Of a DNA stretch of 64,000 bases, positions 1 through 8,631 are shown in pieces. Each line of letters begins with the position of its first letter. Positions within the stretch are counted from its first letter, which is position 1. The stretch comes from Rothia sp. (in: high G+C Gram-positive bacteria). Its GTDB lineage: Bacteria > Actinomycetota > Actinomycetes > Actinomycetales > Micrococcaceae. The notes under the pieces were generated by a model. That model saw only the letters and a program-made list of their open reading frames with translations. It searched no databases and was not told the origin of the DNA. The stretch spans positions 1-64,000 of the forward strand of contig NZ_JAUNVZ010000007.1 of NCBI RefSeq assembly GCF_030540545.1. The letters are read 5' to 3'. The position numbers and the translations under genes were made by a program.

Positions 1-1340
1 CTGATACTTCCTCTTCTACAACCGCATCTTCGGCACCCTCCAGCACTGCCGAAGGCAGCACTGCAAGCAGCGAAGCCTCAAACGCTTCAGCTGCACCCTC
101 AGCGACCACGTCCGCCAATGCCCAGGCAACTAACGGTGAACAGTCCTCAATCCCCAGCGGCGCACGCCTGATTATCTACCCCGTAGGCGTCGCCATCAAA
201 AACCCCACCGGCAGCATAGTAGACTCCGACACCTCCACGGTACGTATCGTAGCAATCCCCGACACGACCACCACCGACTACACCAAGTACATCATGAAAC
301 AGGTCTCTACCGCACTGCCAAGCACCACCGCAAGTGCAAGCACAAGTGCCTCGGCAAGTGCCGTACCGAGCTCTTCCATGAGCTTCTCCCCCAGCCCCAG
401 CGCGGAGCCCAGCCGTAACGAAGAAACATCCAAGACTGAGGAGAAGAAGCCCCTCGCTTTCTCAAAGAAGATGAACCTGGATCAGATTGCACAGGGCGAT
501 TTCTCCAGCATTCAGGGCGCATGGCAGTCCGGTGGACGAACCCTCTACGTTGAAGGTAACAAGGCGGAGTGGAATGTAGGTACAAGAGTCTACGCTGAGC
601 TAGACGGCACTAAGATCTACGGTGTTCAGAGCCGTAGCCTGCGTGGAACTGCCACCGCACGCACCGAGGGCGGGGCACTCTATCTCACCTGGCCCAGTGG
701 TGAGGTTCTCTCCTTCTACCCTGCAGGTGTGAAGATTCCTTACGATAACGTTACTCCGGTAGCAACCGATCTCTCCAAAGACCGTATTGTCTCGGGCAAA
801 GTAAGCTTTATGGACGACCTGGACAATAGCATTATGATGCGTGTTACCGATACGCCCGCGTACTCCAAGATTAATAAGAACGCGGGCATTCCGGTCGACG
901 CTGCAGATTACGCAAGCGGCAGTGATGCTTTCGCATTCCAAGCGCAAGGAATCAATGGCAGCCCTACCATGTGCGCTATCCGCGCTGATCGCGTAGATTG
1001 CCATTCTGTATCTGAAACACAGTCTGATACTCGTATCATCGGTGCTTATAAAGCGGTTCTTGCGCCTTACCGTCCTTCCGCGGAAGGTCGCCCCGTCAGC
1101 GCTTATTACTCTGCGATGCTGGGCGGTGTTAGATCTGCCCCTCCGGCCGGTGGTACCGCGAAGACTCTGGAGCCGGGTCAGAAGATTAGCGCGAACGGCT
1201 TCACCTGCTCTGTATTGGATACCGCTACGATTCAGTGCTTTGACGAAAGCAGCCTCGGCTTTATTGTCTCCCCGCACGGTGCAGTGAGCTTGCCTGTTCA
1301 GAATAAGCTGAACTACTTCAATAGTGAGTTTGTGAACTAG
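1..1340 (+). CDS. 3' part of a Ser/Thr/Ala-rich, probably exported protein
   Basis: The reading frame is open from the first base of the window (codons begin at position 3), so the true start lies outside; 445 codons are visible before the TAG. The visible N-terminal part is a low-complexity Ser/Thr/Ala linker, followed by a short folded-looking stretch (about 170-290), a second Ser/Ala/Pro linker (about 300-470) and a C-terminal region of roughly 290 residues with two cysteines near the end that could form a disulphide. Such linkers are typical of surface or secreted proteins of Gram-positive bacteria, but neither a signal peptide nor an anchor can be seen here. No family is recognised. An ATG at 294 would give 348 residues but lies inside the linker and has no convincing ribosome binding site, so it is not taken as the start. 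Confidence 0.75.
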   Translation, partial: DTSSSTTASSAPSSTAEGSTASSEASNASAAPSATTSANAQATNGEQSSIPSGARLIIYPVGVAIKNPTGSIVDSDTSTVRIVAIPDTTTTDYTKYIMKQVSTALPSTTASASTSASASAVPSSSMSFSPSPSAEPSRNEETSKTEEKKPLAFSKKMNLDQIAQGDFSSIQGAWQSGGRTLYVEGNKAEWNVGTRVYAELDGTKIYGVQSRSLRGTATARTEGGALYLTWPSGEVLSFYPAGVKIPYDNVTPVATDLSKDRIVSGKVSFMDDLDNSIMMRVTDTPAYSKINKNAGIPVDAADYASGSDAFAFQAQGINGSPTMCAIRADRVDCHSVSETQSDTRIIGAYKAVLAPYRPSAEGRPVSAYYSAMLGGVRSAPPAGGTAKTLEPGQKISANGFTCSVLDTATIQCFDESSLGFIVSPHGAVSLPVQNKLNYFNSEFVN

Positions 1341-1359
1341 GCGCACTTACCCTGTATAT

Positions 1360-1409
1360 ACTCAAGCCGCCGGATATACCCCGTATGGGGATGTACCGGC
1401 GGCTTGAGT
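1360..1409 (+). terminator. Stem-loop after the first gene
   Basis: A perfect 14-base arm (1360-1373) is repeated inverted at 1396-1409, about 20 bases after the stop codon. The following U-run is poor, so this is a likely but not textbook terminator. Confidence 0.6.
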
Positions 1410-1449
1410 GTACCCTATACCTGCTTGTTCTTGTGAGACAGTGCGCGTT

Positions 1450-1508
1450 GCGAATAGTATTTTTCGTCGCGAGGAATGTCTTCCCTCGCGACGAAAAATA
1501 CTACTCGC
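1450..1508. repeat. 59-bp dispersed palindrome, copy 1
   Basis: Two ~25-base arms, nearly perfect inverted repeats, flank a short loop containing ATGTC. The same element occurs at 14616-14674 with 54 of 59 bases identical. Each arm contains a TTTTT or AAAAA run, so it could work as a bidirectional terminator. The conservation of the whole element at two distant sites also fits a dispersed intergenic repeat. Confidence 0.75.
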
Positions 1509-1557
1509 GAGGCGGGGGTAAAAGATGAAGATTCCAAGTATCAGACTCTATTGCACG

Positions 1558-1910
1558 GCGCATGGGACGAGCCCACCCGGCAGTAACGTTTCTGAGGTCG
1601 CCTGCGTGAGCTTCTTACCTGAGCTAAAGAGGCTCATCCCATGCGGGTGGTGACAGGCTGTCGCAAAGTGTCGCAATCAGGCATAGGCTGCGGTTCGTTC
1701 CCGAGGCAAGCTCACCTTAGGTGCAATGACCGCAGCCTAGCCGGATTGCTTGAGAGCGCGATCCTATGGGGAAGGTAATTGAGTATCTCAGTCTGGGATA
1801 CGGGAGAAGCAAGGGGGTCAGTACCGTCTCGAAGCCGGGATAAAAAGAGCGAGAGACGCGTGCGAAACGTGATCAGTCGAGAACCCTATTCGCAGCCCCC
1901 TCAGGACTGC
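1558..1910. ncRNA. Candidate structured RNA of unknown class (strand uncertain)
   Basis: This gene-free stretch contains several strong long-range helices: 1561-1573 with 1631-1643 (12 of 13 pairs); 1673-1694 with 1729-1749 (about 19 pairs with small bulges, enclosing a further CACCT/AGGTG hairpin); and a six-pair GGGGG helix joining about 1812-1818 to 1894-1900 with an inner GTCTC/GAGAC stem. TGTCGCAA is repeated directly at 1659-1676. No open frame with a ribosome binding site was found. The features of tmRNA, SRP RNA, RNase P RNA, TPP, FMN and cobalamin riboswitches are absent. It could be a 6S/Ms1-like regulatory RNA or something undescribed; transcription is not shown. Confidence 0.4.
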
Positions 1911-1997
1911 ATGAGCAAGCCCCAACCATCTCAGGAACGCGACGTGCGCTCATAAACCCCAAGGAGAAGAAACGAGCGTCGGCGCGCAGTTTTGCGA

Positions 1998-2047
1998 AGC
2001 TCGCTCAATCTCACCAACTCAAGCCCATCCCATAAACTCAGCGAGCT
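1998..2047. other. Inverted repeat in the convergent intergenic region
   Basis: AGCTCGCT at 1998-2005 is matched by AGCGAGCT at 2040-2047. Apart from this the 1911-2158 stretch shows no coding potential that can be supported. Confidence 0.35.
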
Positions 2048-2158
2048 GAGCAATGTTTGAGCACCCGCAAAGTTTCAATCTCCGCAGCAGTGCCAGAACC
2101 AGCAACTCAAGCCACGGCCTCTCTGGTCTCGCCTCCCAAAATGCAACCAGCGAATATT

Positions 2159-2200
2159 AAAAAGAGTGTGAGAGTGAATAATTCACTCTCACACTCTTTT
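2159..2200. terminator. Bidirectional terminator between the convergent genes
   Basis: A 20-base arm ending in AAAA is repeated inverted with almost no loop, giving a U-run on both strands. It lies 17 bases beyond the mltG stop codon on the minus strand. Confidence 0.85.
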
Positions 2201-2216
2201 CTATACACTCAGCCGT

Positions 2217-3857
2217 TTAGGAGCAACGGTTCTTGTGGTTAGAACACCACTGGTTGTATTCCTCAACGTAACGCTGGTGCTCAGCGTAGGTCTTGGAGAA
2301 CTTGGTCTCACCGGAGTCCAGGTCAACGGTCACCCAATAGTAGTACGCGTTCTTCGCCGGTGCCGCCGCGGCCTTGACTGCCTTCAGATCGGGCGAGTCA
2401 ATCGGACCCTTGGGCAGGCCGGGGTTGGCGTAGGTGTTGTACTTATTGGACTTGTCAGCCTTCTGCGCCTCGGTCAGATGATAGGAGCGTACTCCCAGAC
2501 CGTAGGTGACGGTCGCATCGGACTGAATCAGACCGTTGGTTTCACCCTGCGGATTGTTGATTCGGTTCTCAATAATGCCGGAGACCTGCGCGTAATCCTT
2601 GGGCTGCGCTTCCATCTCGATAATGGAGGCGATGGTGAGCACCTCGAACATCTTATCGGGGGTGGTCACGCCGGCTTCCTTGAGGTCTGCCTTGGTGCGG
2701 TCAACCATGGTCTGGACGACCATTTTCGCATTAACCTTATCGAGCGGGATGCGGTATTCACCCGGGTGCAGCCAGCCTTCCATGCTGGGGAATTTACTGG
2801 GGATGCCGTAGTCTGCAGGGTTTGCCAGGGCTGCCTTCAGATCAGCTTCGCTGATCTTGTCACCTGCTGCTTCAAGGATGAGCGGGATGGTTTCGCTGAC
2901 TCGTTTGCCCTGCGGTACTGCCAGGTAGAAGACGTTCTTATTGGCATTGAACAGGGTTTGGAGCGCGCTGGAGCTGCTCATTTCTTTCTGCATATCGTAG
3001 GAGCCGGGCACCAGGTACTGGTTGGATTCACGTTCCTTGGTGTAGGTTTCTACGAAGGTGGCGGAATCTGCGATCACGCCCTGAGCTTCGAGTTCCTTGG
3101 CGATTTCGGCGGTGGTCTGACCCTGCTTGATCACAATGGTGACGGTGGTACCGTTGCCATTGCCGGCGTAGTCGCGCTTTTTGAACAGGTCGTAGCTTTG
3201 GACAATGACGGCACCAATAATGAGGATTGCCACCATAAACAGAGTGATGGCGGTGCCGAGGACCGCTTTGCGTTTGCGTTCGCGGTTGACGACGGTGCGT
3301 TCGCTGACGGTTTCCTGTTCGATGAGGATGCCGTCCAGGCCTGCTTCGTGTTCTTCTTCGGTGGGCGCGAAGAGGGCGCTCAGGCCGCCTTCTTCGTGCT
3401 CGTCGTCATCATGGGCGCTGACGAGGGTGGATTCGAGTTCAGCTTCGGTCAGCGCCTCAACAATGTCTTCGGGTACGTCGTCTACGATGAGGTCGCCGCT
3501 GACGGGTGCGGAGGCGGCAACGATCATTTCGCCTTCTTCGGCGTCATCGATGTGCTCTTCGTAGCGCTGTACAAGCAGGGGTTCTTCGCCTTCGTAGTCG
3601 CTGTGCGCGGGTTCGGCGACGGGTTCTTCCGCGTTTTTGTCCGTGCTATCAGCTTCGGCGTTGGTATCTTCTGCTTCTGCCTCTGCCGCTTCTGCTGCCT
3701 TAGCTTCTGAACCCTCTACAGGGTCAGCGTTTTCGGGTGCGGAAGTATCCGCTTCGTCAGTGGCGGGGTTTTCGCTCTGACGTAGCTTCTGTTCTGCTTC
3801 TTCCTGCTGCCTTTTGCGGCGTTCCATACGGGTTTCCGCTTTATTTTTATCGGTCAC
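2217..3857 (-). CDS. mltG: Endolytic murein transglycosylase MltG (YceG-like)
   Basis: MltG is a membrane-anchored lytic transglycosylase that cleaves nascent peptidoglycan strands and sets glycan length. The GTG at 3857 overlaps the ruvX stop codon by four bases (GTGA), which decides the start and gives 546 residues. The first ~195 residues are a highly acidic, Glu/Ala-rich cytoplasmic segment, longer than in the E. coli enzyme but common in actinobacteria. One transmembrane helix follows at about 197-222, then an extracellular LysM-like and YceG domain. The catalytic glutamate is E414, in the motif ASIIEME. The gene is cotranscribed with ruvX, a usual neighbour in actinobacteria. Confidence 0.93.
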   Translation of the reverse strand: MTDKNKAETRMERRKRQQEEAEQKLRQSENPATDEADTSAPENADPVEGSEAKAAEAAEAEAEDTNAEADSTDKNAEEPVAEPAHSDYEGEEPLLVQRYEEHIDDAEEGEMIVAASAPVSGDLIVDDVPEDIVEALTEAELESTLVSAHDDDEHEEGGLSALFAPTEEEHEAGLDGILIEQETVSERTVVNRERKRKAVLGTAITLFMVAILIIGAVIVQSYDLFKKRDYAGNGNGTTVTIVIKQGQTTAEIAKELEAQGVIADSATFVETYTKERESNQYLVPGSYDMQKEMSSSSALQTLFNANKNVFYLAVPQGKRVSETIPLILEAAGDKISEADLKAALANPADYGIPSKFPSMEGWLHPGEYRIPLDKVNAKMVVQTMVDRTKADLKEAGVTTPDKMFEVLTIASIIEMEAQPKDYAQVSGIIENRINNPQGETNGLIQSDATVTYGLGVRSYHLTEAQKADKSNKYNTYANPGLPKGPIDSPDLKAVKAAAAPAKNAYYYWVTVDLDSGETKFSKTYAEHQRYVEEYNQWCSNHKNRCS

Positions 3858-4450
3858 TGAAGATTCTCCGTTTCTGCGACGGACTCGGTATCGGTTTCCT
3901 CTCGCGGTTCTGCGTTTGCAGTTTCCGCGGTCCATTCCTCTGCCGAGGGTGCTTCGTGGGCCGGGTCGCTTACTTTGAAGCCGGCGACGGATTGCCCCGC
4001 TTTGAGGGCGTCCAGGCTGTATTGCAGGATGTTGACTGCGGCAACCTGGTCCACGACGGCTTTAAAGTCTCGGCTGGATACTCCAGCTTCATGCAGCGCA
4101 CGATGCGCGCTCACGGTTGTGAGGCGTTCGTCCACCAGCCAGATGGTAATGTGTTCGCGACCTTCGGCGTTCAGTTCTGCTCGCAGGGCGGTTGCGTAGT
4201 CACGCGCCATGATCGTGGAGGCGGATTCTCCCCCGCGCATGGTTTTGGGCAGCCCAACGAAAATCTCAACGACGTTATTCACCTCGATGAGTTTACGCAG
4301 CACGCGGCGGTCGGAGTTTTTCTTCGCGTCGCGGCGCAGCGTTTTGAGCGGGGTTGCCAAAATACCGTCCGGGTCGGACAGGGCGGTACCCACACGCGCG
4401 TTGCCTACGTCAACGCCCATGCGCACACCGCGCTGAAAACCGTCAGTCAT
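3854..4450 (-). CDS. ruvX: Putative pre-16S rRNA nuclease / Holliday-junction resolvase-like RuvX (YqgF)
   Basis: A cytoplasmic RNase H-fold nuclease of the YqgF family, thought to mature the 5' end of 16S rRNA. The 198 residues begin with the family's first catalytic block, GVDVGNARVGTA, near residue 12. They also contain the mid-domain GLPKTMRG motif and the WLVDERLTT block with its acidic residues. A Glu/Ala-rich tail of about 40 residues extends beyond the core. The ATG at 4450 has an AAGG about 10 bases upstream. It is coupled to mltG by a 4-base overlap. The leader upstream contains the candidate structured element at 4489-4623. Confidence 0.92.
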   Translation of the reverse strand: MTDGFQRGVRMGVDVGNARVGTALSDPDGILATPLKTLRRDAKKNSDRRVLRKLIEVNNVVEIFVGLPKTMRGGESASTIMARDYATALRAELNAEGREHITIWLVDERLTTVSAHRALHEAGVSSRDFKAVVDQVAAVNILQYSLDALKAGQSVAGFKVSDPAHEAPSAEEWTAETANAEPREETDTESVAETENLQ

Positions 4451-4488
4451 TGTATATACCTTAGATTAGCTTAGTTGAGCCCCCAACA

Positions 4489-4623
4489 CATAGTTTGAAC
4501 ACTCATCGTTCTCTCTGTGAGAGGTGGTGCATACTCTCCTCATGAGCCGAAAAGTATGCATGGAGTGTATAAGTGCCCGTCACGGGCTTATAGGACCCGT
4601 GTATTGTGCTCTGTGAAACTATG
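4489..4623. ncRNA. Possible structured leader of ruvX-mltG (multibranch fold)
   Basis: An outer helix (CATAGTTT 4489-4496 with AAACTATG 4616-4623) encloses three hairpins: CTCTC/GAGAG at 4511-4523, GCATACT/AGTATGC at 4529-4559 and TATAAG-GCCCG/CGGGC-TATA at 4568-4592. The arrangement is a closed multi-way junction ending 38 bases before the ruvX start on the minus strand. It matches no riboswitch class known to me. The folding is from inspection only, and the palindromes would also fold on the plus strand. Confidence 0.35.
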
Positions 4624-4736
4624 CACTCTGTGGGCAAAGTCTACGACTCGACCTGTATATAGCGCTGGGCTATGACCGGGGCTATAGCAGATCGCGTCAC
4701 ATACGTGTTGGGGAAATACGGGGTGAAAAAGATACG

Positions 4737-4798
4737 GTACCCCGCACGGCACGCCTCCTTATGCATTCACACGTAAGGAGAGGCACCGTACGGGGTAC
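4737..4798 (-). terminator. alaS terminator
   Basis: Long inverted repeat (about 24-base arms with small mismatches) just after the alaS stop. On the minus strand it is followed within five bases by TTTTT. Confidence 0.85.
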
Positions 4799-4811
4799 TC
4801 ATCAACACCTA

Positions 4812-7490
4812 TTAGGCGCCGGCGATTGCGGCACGGATTGCATCCAGTGCCTCGTTGACCTTGGTAGCGTCCTGACCGCCACCCTGAGCAACGTCGTCCT
4901 TACCGCCGCCACCGCCGCCGAGCACGCCGGCAGCAACGCGCACCAGAGCGCCAGCCTTCACGCCAGCTTCACGAGCGCCCTCATTGGTAGCAACCAGGAC
5001 CACGGGGCGACCATTGTTCACACCGGTCACAGCCACCACAGCAGCCTCGGAACCGAAACGGCCGCGCAGATCCAGAGCCAAATCACGCACATCGTTCGCG
5101 GAAAGCTCACCGGCGTGGTGGGTCAGCACGCGCACATCACCGATGGTCACAGCCTGCTCCAGCAGCTTGCCAGCCTCAGCCTGCAGCTGCGCACGACGCA
5201 GGGTTGCCAATTCCTTCTCGGCAGCCTTGAGCTTAGCCAGGGTCTGAGCCAGCTTCTCGGGCAGCTCAGCCGAAGACTGAACCTTCATCATGCCGGTCAG
5301 CTGGTTCACCAGGGTACGCTCAGCAGCCAGGTGGTTGAAGGAATCCAGACCCACCAGAGCCTCAACACGACGGTTGCCCGAACCCACCGACTGTTCGGTC
5401 AGCAGGGTCAGGGAGCCAATCTCAGCCGAGGAGCCAACGTGGGTACCACCGCACAGCTCGCGGGAGAACTCGCCGCCGATTTCGACCATGCGCACCACAT
5501 TGCCGTACTTCTCACCGAACAGGCTCATAGCACCCAGTGCCTTCGCCTCGTCCAGCGGCATTTCGCGGGCAATGACCTGGAAGTTATCGCGGATAGCGGT
5601 GTTTGCTACCTCTTCAACTTCCTGCTTAGCTGCCTCGCTCAGACCCTCGCCCCATGCGAAGTCGAAGCGCAGGTAGCCTTCCTTATTGAAGGAGCCACGC
5701 TGAGTTGCTTCCTTGCCGAGCACCTGGTGCAGGGCTGCGTGCACAATGTGGGTACCGGAGTGTGCCTTCTCGCCGTCACGACGACGCTGCACATCCACCT
5801 GAGCCACCACGGGCACGTTCGGGGTTACTTCACCCTCACGGACAATGGCGCGGTGCACGCTCAGACCCTTAACGGGCTGCTGAACATCCTGAACGTCAAT
5901 GACGAAACCGTTACCGGAGATCACGCCGGTGTCAGCTGCCTGACCACCGCCCTCAGCGTAGAAGGGGGTCTCATCCAGCACGATTTCAACCTTGTCGCCT
6001 GCCTTGGCGGCGGGAACAGACACGCCGTCCACCAGGATTGCGCGCAGGTTAGTTTCGGTGCGCAGCTCATCGTAACCGGTGAAGATCGAGGCGCGCTCGT
6101 CCACCAGCTTACGCAGCTCGGACAGGTCAGCGAATGCGCCCTTCTTAGCCTTTGCGTCTGCCTGGGCGCGGGTGCGCTGTTCCTCCATCAGGGAGCGGAA
6201 TGCAGCCTCGTCAACCTTTACGCCGGCCTCGGCAGCCATTTCCAGAGTCAGGTCAATCGGGAAGCCGTAGGTATCGTGCAGAGCAAATGCCTCGGCACCG
6301 CTCACCGCACCGCCGGCGCTCTTAGCGGCAGCAACAGCCTCTTCCAGGCGCTCGGTACCGGTCTCAATGGTGTGCAGGAACGCCTTCTCCTCAGCGTATG
6401 CAATGCGGGAGATACGCTCGAAGTCCTCAGCAACGTAGGGGAATGCACCCTTCATAGCGTCGCGGGAGGCCGGGAAGAGCACGGGCAGGCAGGGCTCGGT
6501 CACGCCCAGCAGACGCATTGCGCGGATAGCGCGGCGCATCAGGCGGCGCAGAATGTAGCCGCGGCCCTCATTGGAGGGGGTCACGCCGTCCGCAATCAGC
6601 ATCAGGGAAGAGCGGATGTGGTCAGCCACCACGCGCATACGCACGTCGTTCTCGTAGCCTTCATCCTCGGGGGACTCAGCACCGTGGTACTTCTTGCCGG
6701 AGAGCTCAGAAGCGGCATCCAGCACGGGGCGTACCTGGTCGGTCTCGTAGAAGTTCTCCACACCCTGCAGCAGCAGAGCCATACGCTCCACGCCCATACC
6801 GGTATCGATATTCTTCTTGGGCAGCTCACCCAGAATCTCGAAATCGTCCTTGCCGCGACCCTCGCCGCGCTGGTACTGCATGAACACCAGGTTCCAGATT
6901 TCGATGTAGCGGTCGTCGTCAGCTGCCGGGCCGCCTTCCTTACCGTAGGCGGGACCGCGGTCGTAGAAGATCTCCGAGTCGGGGCCTGCCGGGCCGGGCT
7001 GGCCGGTGGACCAGTAGTTTTCCTTCATGCCCATACGCTGAATGCGCTCGGCGGGGAAACCAACGGTCTTGGTCCAGATATCAAAAGCTTCGTCGTCACC
7101 CTCGTAGATGGTCACCCACAGGCGCTCGGGATCCAGGCCGTAGCCGCCCTCATCCTGGCTGGTGGTCAGCAGCTCGTATGCGAAGGGGATCGCCTTTTCC
7201 TTGAAGTAGTCACCGAAGGAGAAGTTACCAGCCATCTGGAAGAAAGTACCGTGACGAGCGGTCTTGCCCACTTCTTCAATATCGAGGGTGCGGATGCACT
7301 TCTGCACGCTGGTTGCGCGGCTAAAGGGCGGGGTTTCACGACCCAGGAAGTAGGGAATGAACGGCACCATACCGGCGATGGTGAACATCGCGCCGGGCTC
7401 ATTGGAGATGAGGGATGCCGAGGGCACCACGGTGTGGCCGCGCTTTTCGAAGAATTCGATCCAGCGCTTTGAGATTTCCTGTGAAAGCAT
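4812..7490 (-). CDS. alaS: Alanine--tRNA ligase
   Basis: Charges tRNA-Ala with alanine and edits mischarged Ser/Gly. The 892 residues match full-length AlaS. They include the class II catalytic core at the N-terminus (FFEKRGHTVVPSASL, FTIAGM, then RGHT-like and FQMAGNFSFGDYFK motifs), the editing domain with the zinc-binding HSGTHIVHAAL and CGGTHV motifs, and a Gly-rich C-terminal DHHA1-type domain ending GGGGGGKDDVAQGGG. The ATG at 7490 has GAAGGAA seven bases upstream. It lies downstream of two small membrane-protein genes, an arrangement common in Micrococcales. Confidence 0.97.
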   Translation of the reverse strand: MLSQEISKRWIEFFEKRGHTVVPSASLISNEPGAMFTIAGMVPFIPYFLGRETPPFSRATSVQKCIRTLDIEEVGKTARHGTFFQMAGNFSFGDYFKEKAIPFAYELLTTSQDEGGYGLDPERLWVTIYEGDDEAFDIWTKTVGFPAERIQRMGMKENYWSTGQPGPAGPDSEIFYDRGPAYGKEGGPAADDDRYIEIWNLVFMQYQRGEGRGKDDFEILGELPKKNIDTGMGVERMALLLQGVENFYETDQVRPVLDAASELSGKKYHGAESPEDEGYENDVRMRVVADHIRSSLMLIADGVTPSNEGRGYILRRLMRRAIRAMRLLGVTEPCLPVLFPASRDAMKGAFPYVAEDFERISRIAYAEEKAFLHTIETGTERLEEAVAAAKSAGGAVSGAEAFALHDTYGFPIDLTLEMAAEAGVKVDEAAFRSLMEEQRTRAQADAKAKKGAFADLSELRKLVDERASIFTGYDELRTETNLRAILVDGVSVPAAKAGDKVEIVLDETPFYAEGGGQAADTGVISGNGFVIDVQDVQQPVKGLSVHRAIVREGEVTPNVPVVAQVDVQRRRDGEKAHSGTHIVHAALHQVLGKEATQRGSFNKEGYLRFDFAWGEGLSEAAKQEVEEVANTAIRDNFQVIAREMPLDEAKALGAMSLFGEKYGNVVRMVEIGGEFSRELCGGTHVGSSAEIGSLTLLTEQSVGSGNRRVEALVGLDSFNHLAAERTLVNQLTGMMKVQSSAELPEKLAQTLAKLKAAEKELATLRRAQLQAEAGKLLEQAVTIGDVRVLTHHAGELSANDVRDLALDLRGRFGSEAAVVAVTGVNNGRPVVLVATNEGAREAGVKAGALVRVAAGVLGGGGGGKDDVAQGGGQDATKVNEALDAIRAAIAGA

Positions 7491-7555
7491 CGTGTTCCTT
7501 CGTAGGTTATGAATAAATCTGTGGGTTGAAAACTTAGGGGTATATAGTGACCGGT

Positions 7556-8029
7556 TTAGGGGTGGTCAGTACCGGAAGGCTTCGGAGCCGGTGTATCAAT
7601 CACTTGAGCAACACCGGCACGGCGCTCCTCCAGAGCGATCTCAAGCTCCAGCTCGCGCAGCTCACGCTCAGCAGCATCACGCTCTAAACGCTCCTGCTGA
7701 TTCGCAGACATGGGCTTATCCCAGGTATCCAAGGACCCGGGGCGAACATCCTGACGGGCACGCTCCACGCGGGCGTGCAGCTCCGCCTCTTTCTCGCTCA
7801 TGCCCTCGCGCACACGCGAAGCGAACTCAACAGCCTTGAGCGCATAGGGCTGCAGCTGCTTGCCGATCGGGGAATCGAAAAACTTAGCCACCTGAGAATT
7901 ACCTGCCACCATTAAAGATTGAGAAGAACGGATAGCCACATCAGCGCTCGGGGTCGATGCACGACGGGAGGCAATATAACCCACCGCCGCACCGGCACCC
8001 AAAAGCAGGGCGCTACGCAACACGCCCAC
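7556..8029 (-). CDS. Small membrane-associated protein upstream of alaS (DUF6167-like)
   Basis: A 157-residue protein whose first ~20 residues form a Gly/Ala-rich hydrophobic segment (GVLRSALLLGAGAAVGYIA) that probably anchors it in the membrane. The rest is charged and helical, with a strongly Glu/Arg-rich coiled-coil-like stretch at about 85-140. The GTG start overlaps the TAG stop of the upstream gene by one base (TAGTG), so translation is probably coupled. Position and shape fit the uncharacterised family found beside alaS in many actinobacteria; the family name is from memory and the function is unknown. Confidence 0.75.
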   Translation of the reverse strand: MGVLRSALLLGAGAAVGYIASRRASTPSADVAIRSSQSLMVAGNSQVAKFFDSPIGKQLQPYALKAVEFASRVREGMSEKEAELHARVERARQDVRPGSLDTWDKPMSANQQERLERDAAERELRELELEIALEERRAGVAQVIDTPAPKPSGTDHP

Positions 8030-8421
8030 TAGTTCTCACCGCCGGGGCCGGTAGTGTACTCGCTGCTGGGATGAGTGCCACCCTTACGGAATGCCTGACG
8101 CACACCATAGGAGAAGGAGGCAACCTTAATCAGAGGCTGACCCACGGTGGAGGTCACCAGGGAAGATAGAGCCGAAACATTCGCCGATGCATCCGAAACA
8201 TTGGAGGTAATATCGTCAACCTTCTCCAGCTGCTCATTGGTGGTAATAACGGTCTTCGTGACCTCCTCCAGCAGCGGAGTGGTGCTCTGATTCAACGAGC
8301 GCACCGTAACAATCAGCTCTTCAAAGAGCTTAGTCAGACGCAGAATGGGCAGCGCCAAGAGTGCCACCAGAATTGCGAAAACGCCCGCCGCAATCAGGCC
8401 GGCAATATCGCCACCGGTCAT
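8029..8421 (-). CDS. DUF948-type membrane protein
   Basis: A 130-residue protein with an N-terminal transmembrane helix (about residues 5-27), then a long amphipathic segment rich in Thr, Val, Asn and Ser with heptad-like spacing, and a short basic/Gly tail. This is the shape of DUF948 proteins, usually encoded just upstream of alaS in actinobacteria and related to chemotaxis-like coiled coils. ATG at 8421 follows a GAGGGGAGAG ribosome binding site. The role is not known; coupling to the next gene suggests that the two products work together at the membrane. Confidence 0.8.
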   Translation of the reverse strand: MTGGDIAGLIAAGVFAILVALLALPILRLTKLFEELIVTVRSLNQSTTPLLEEVTKTVITTNEQLEKVDDITSNVSDASANVSALSSLVTSTVGQPLIKVASFSYGVRQAFRKGGTHPSSEYTTGPGGEN

Positions 8422-8526
8422 GCTCTCCCCCTCTAGCTATAGGTCCTTTGCACATGTGCATCCCCCGCCCACGCGCCGCGGGCAGGATAGAGTCATGGAC
8501 ACACTACACCCCTATTCTAGTGCAAA

Positions 8527-8579
8527 CGGGGCGCGGGCGCTATTACGAGGTCACACCCCGCACTAACACCCGCGCCCCG
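8527..8579 (-). terminator. Hairpin after the 401-aa gene
   Basis: An 11-base GC arm (CGGGGCGCGGG) is repeated inverted at 8569-8579, about 50 bases past the stop of the minus-strand gene ending at 8632. There is only a short T-run. Confidence 0.6.
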
Positions 8580-8631
8580 CTAACGGTGAGGAGTAATAGA
8601 TTCACGTATATATCAAACGGTGTACCGACAC

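Noticed and set aside
1558-1910. tmRNA, group I/II intron or riboswitch
   Set aside because: No tRNA-like ends or tag frame, no domain V-like hairpin or intron core motifs, and no known riboswitch signature could be found.
2057-2242. Possible 61-codon gene between the first gene and mltG
   Set aside because: It runs through the bidirectional terminator and into mltG antisense, with no ribosome binding site.
4761-7472. A 903-codon open frame on the plus strand opposite alaS
   Set aside because: It is the antisense of a clear AlaS gene; its His/Thr/Gln-rich composition reflects codon bias on the other strand and it has no ribosome binding site.
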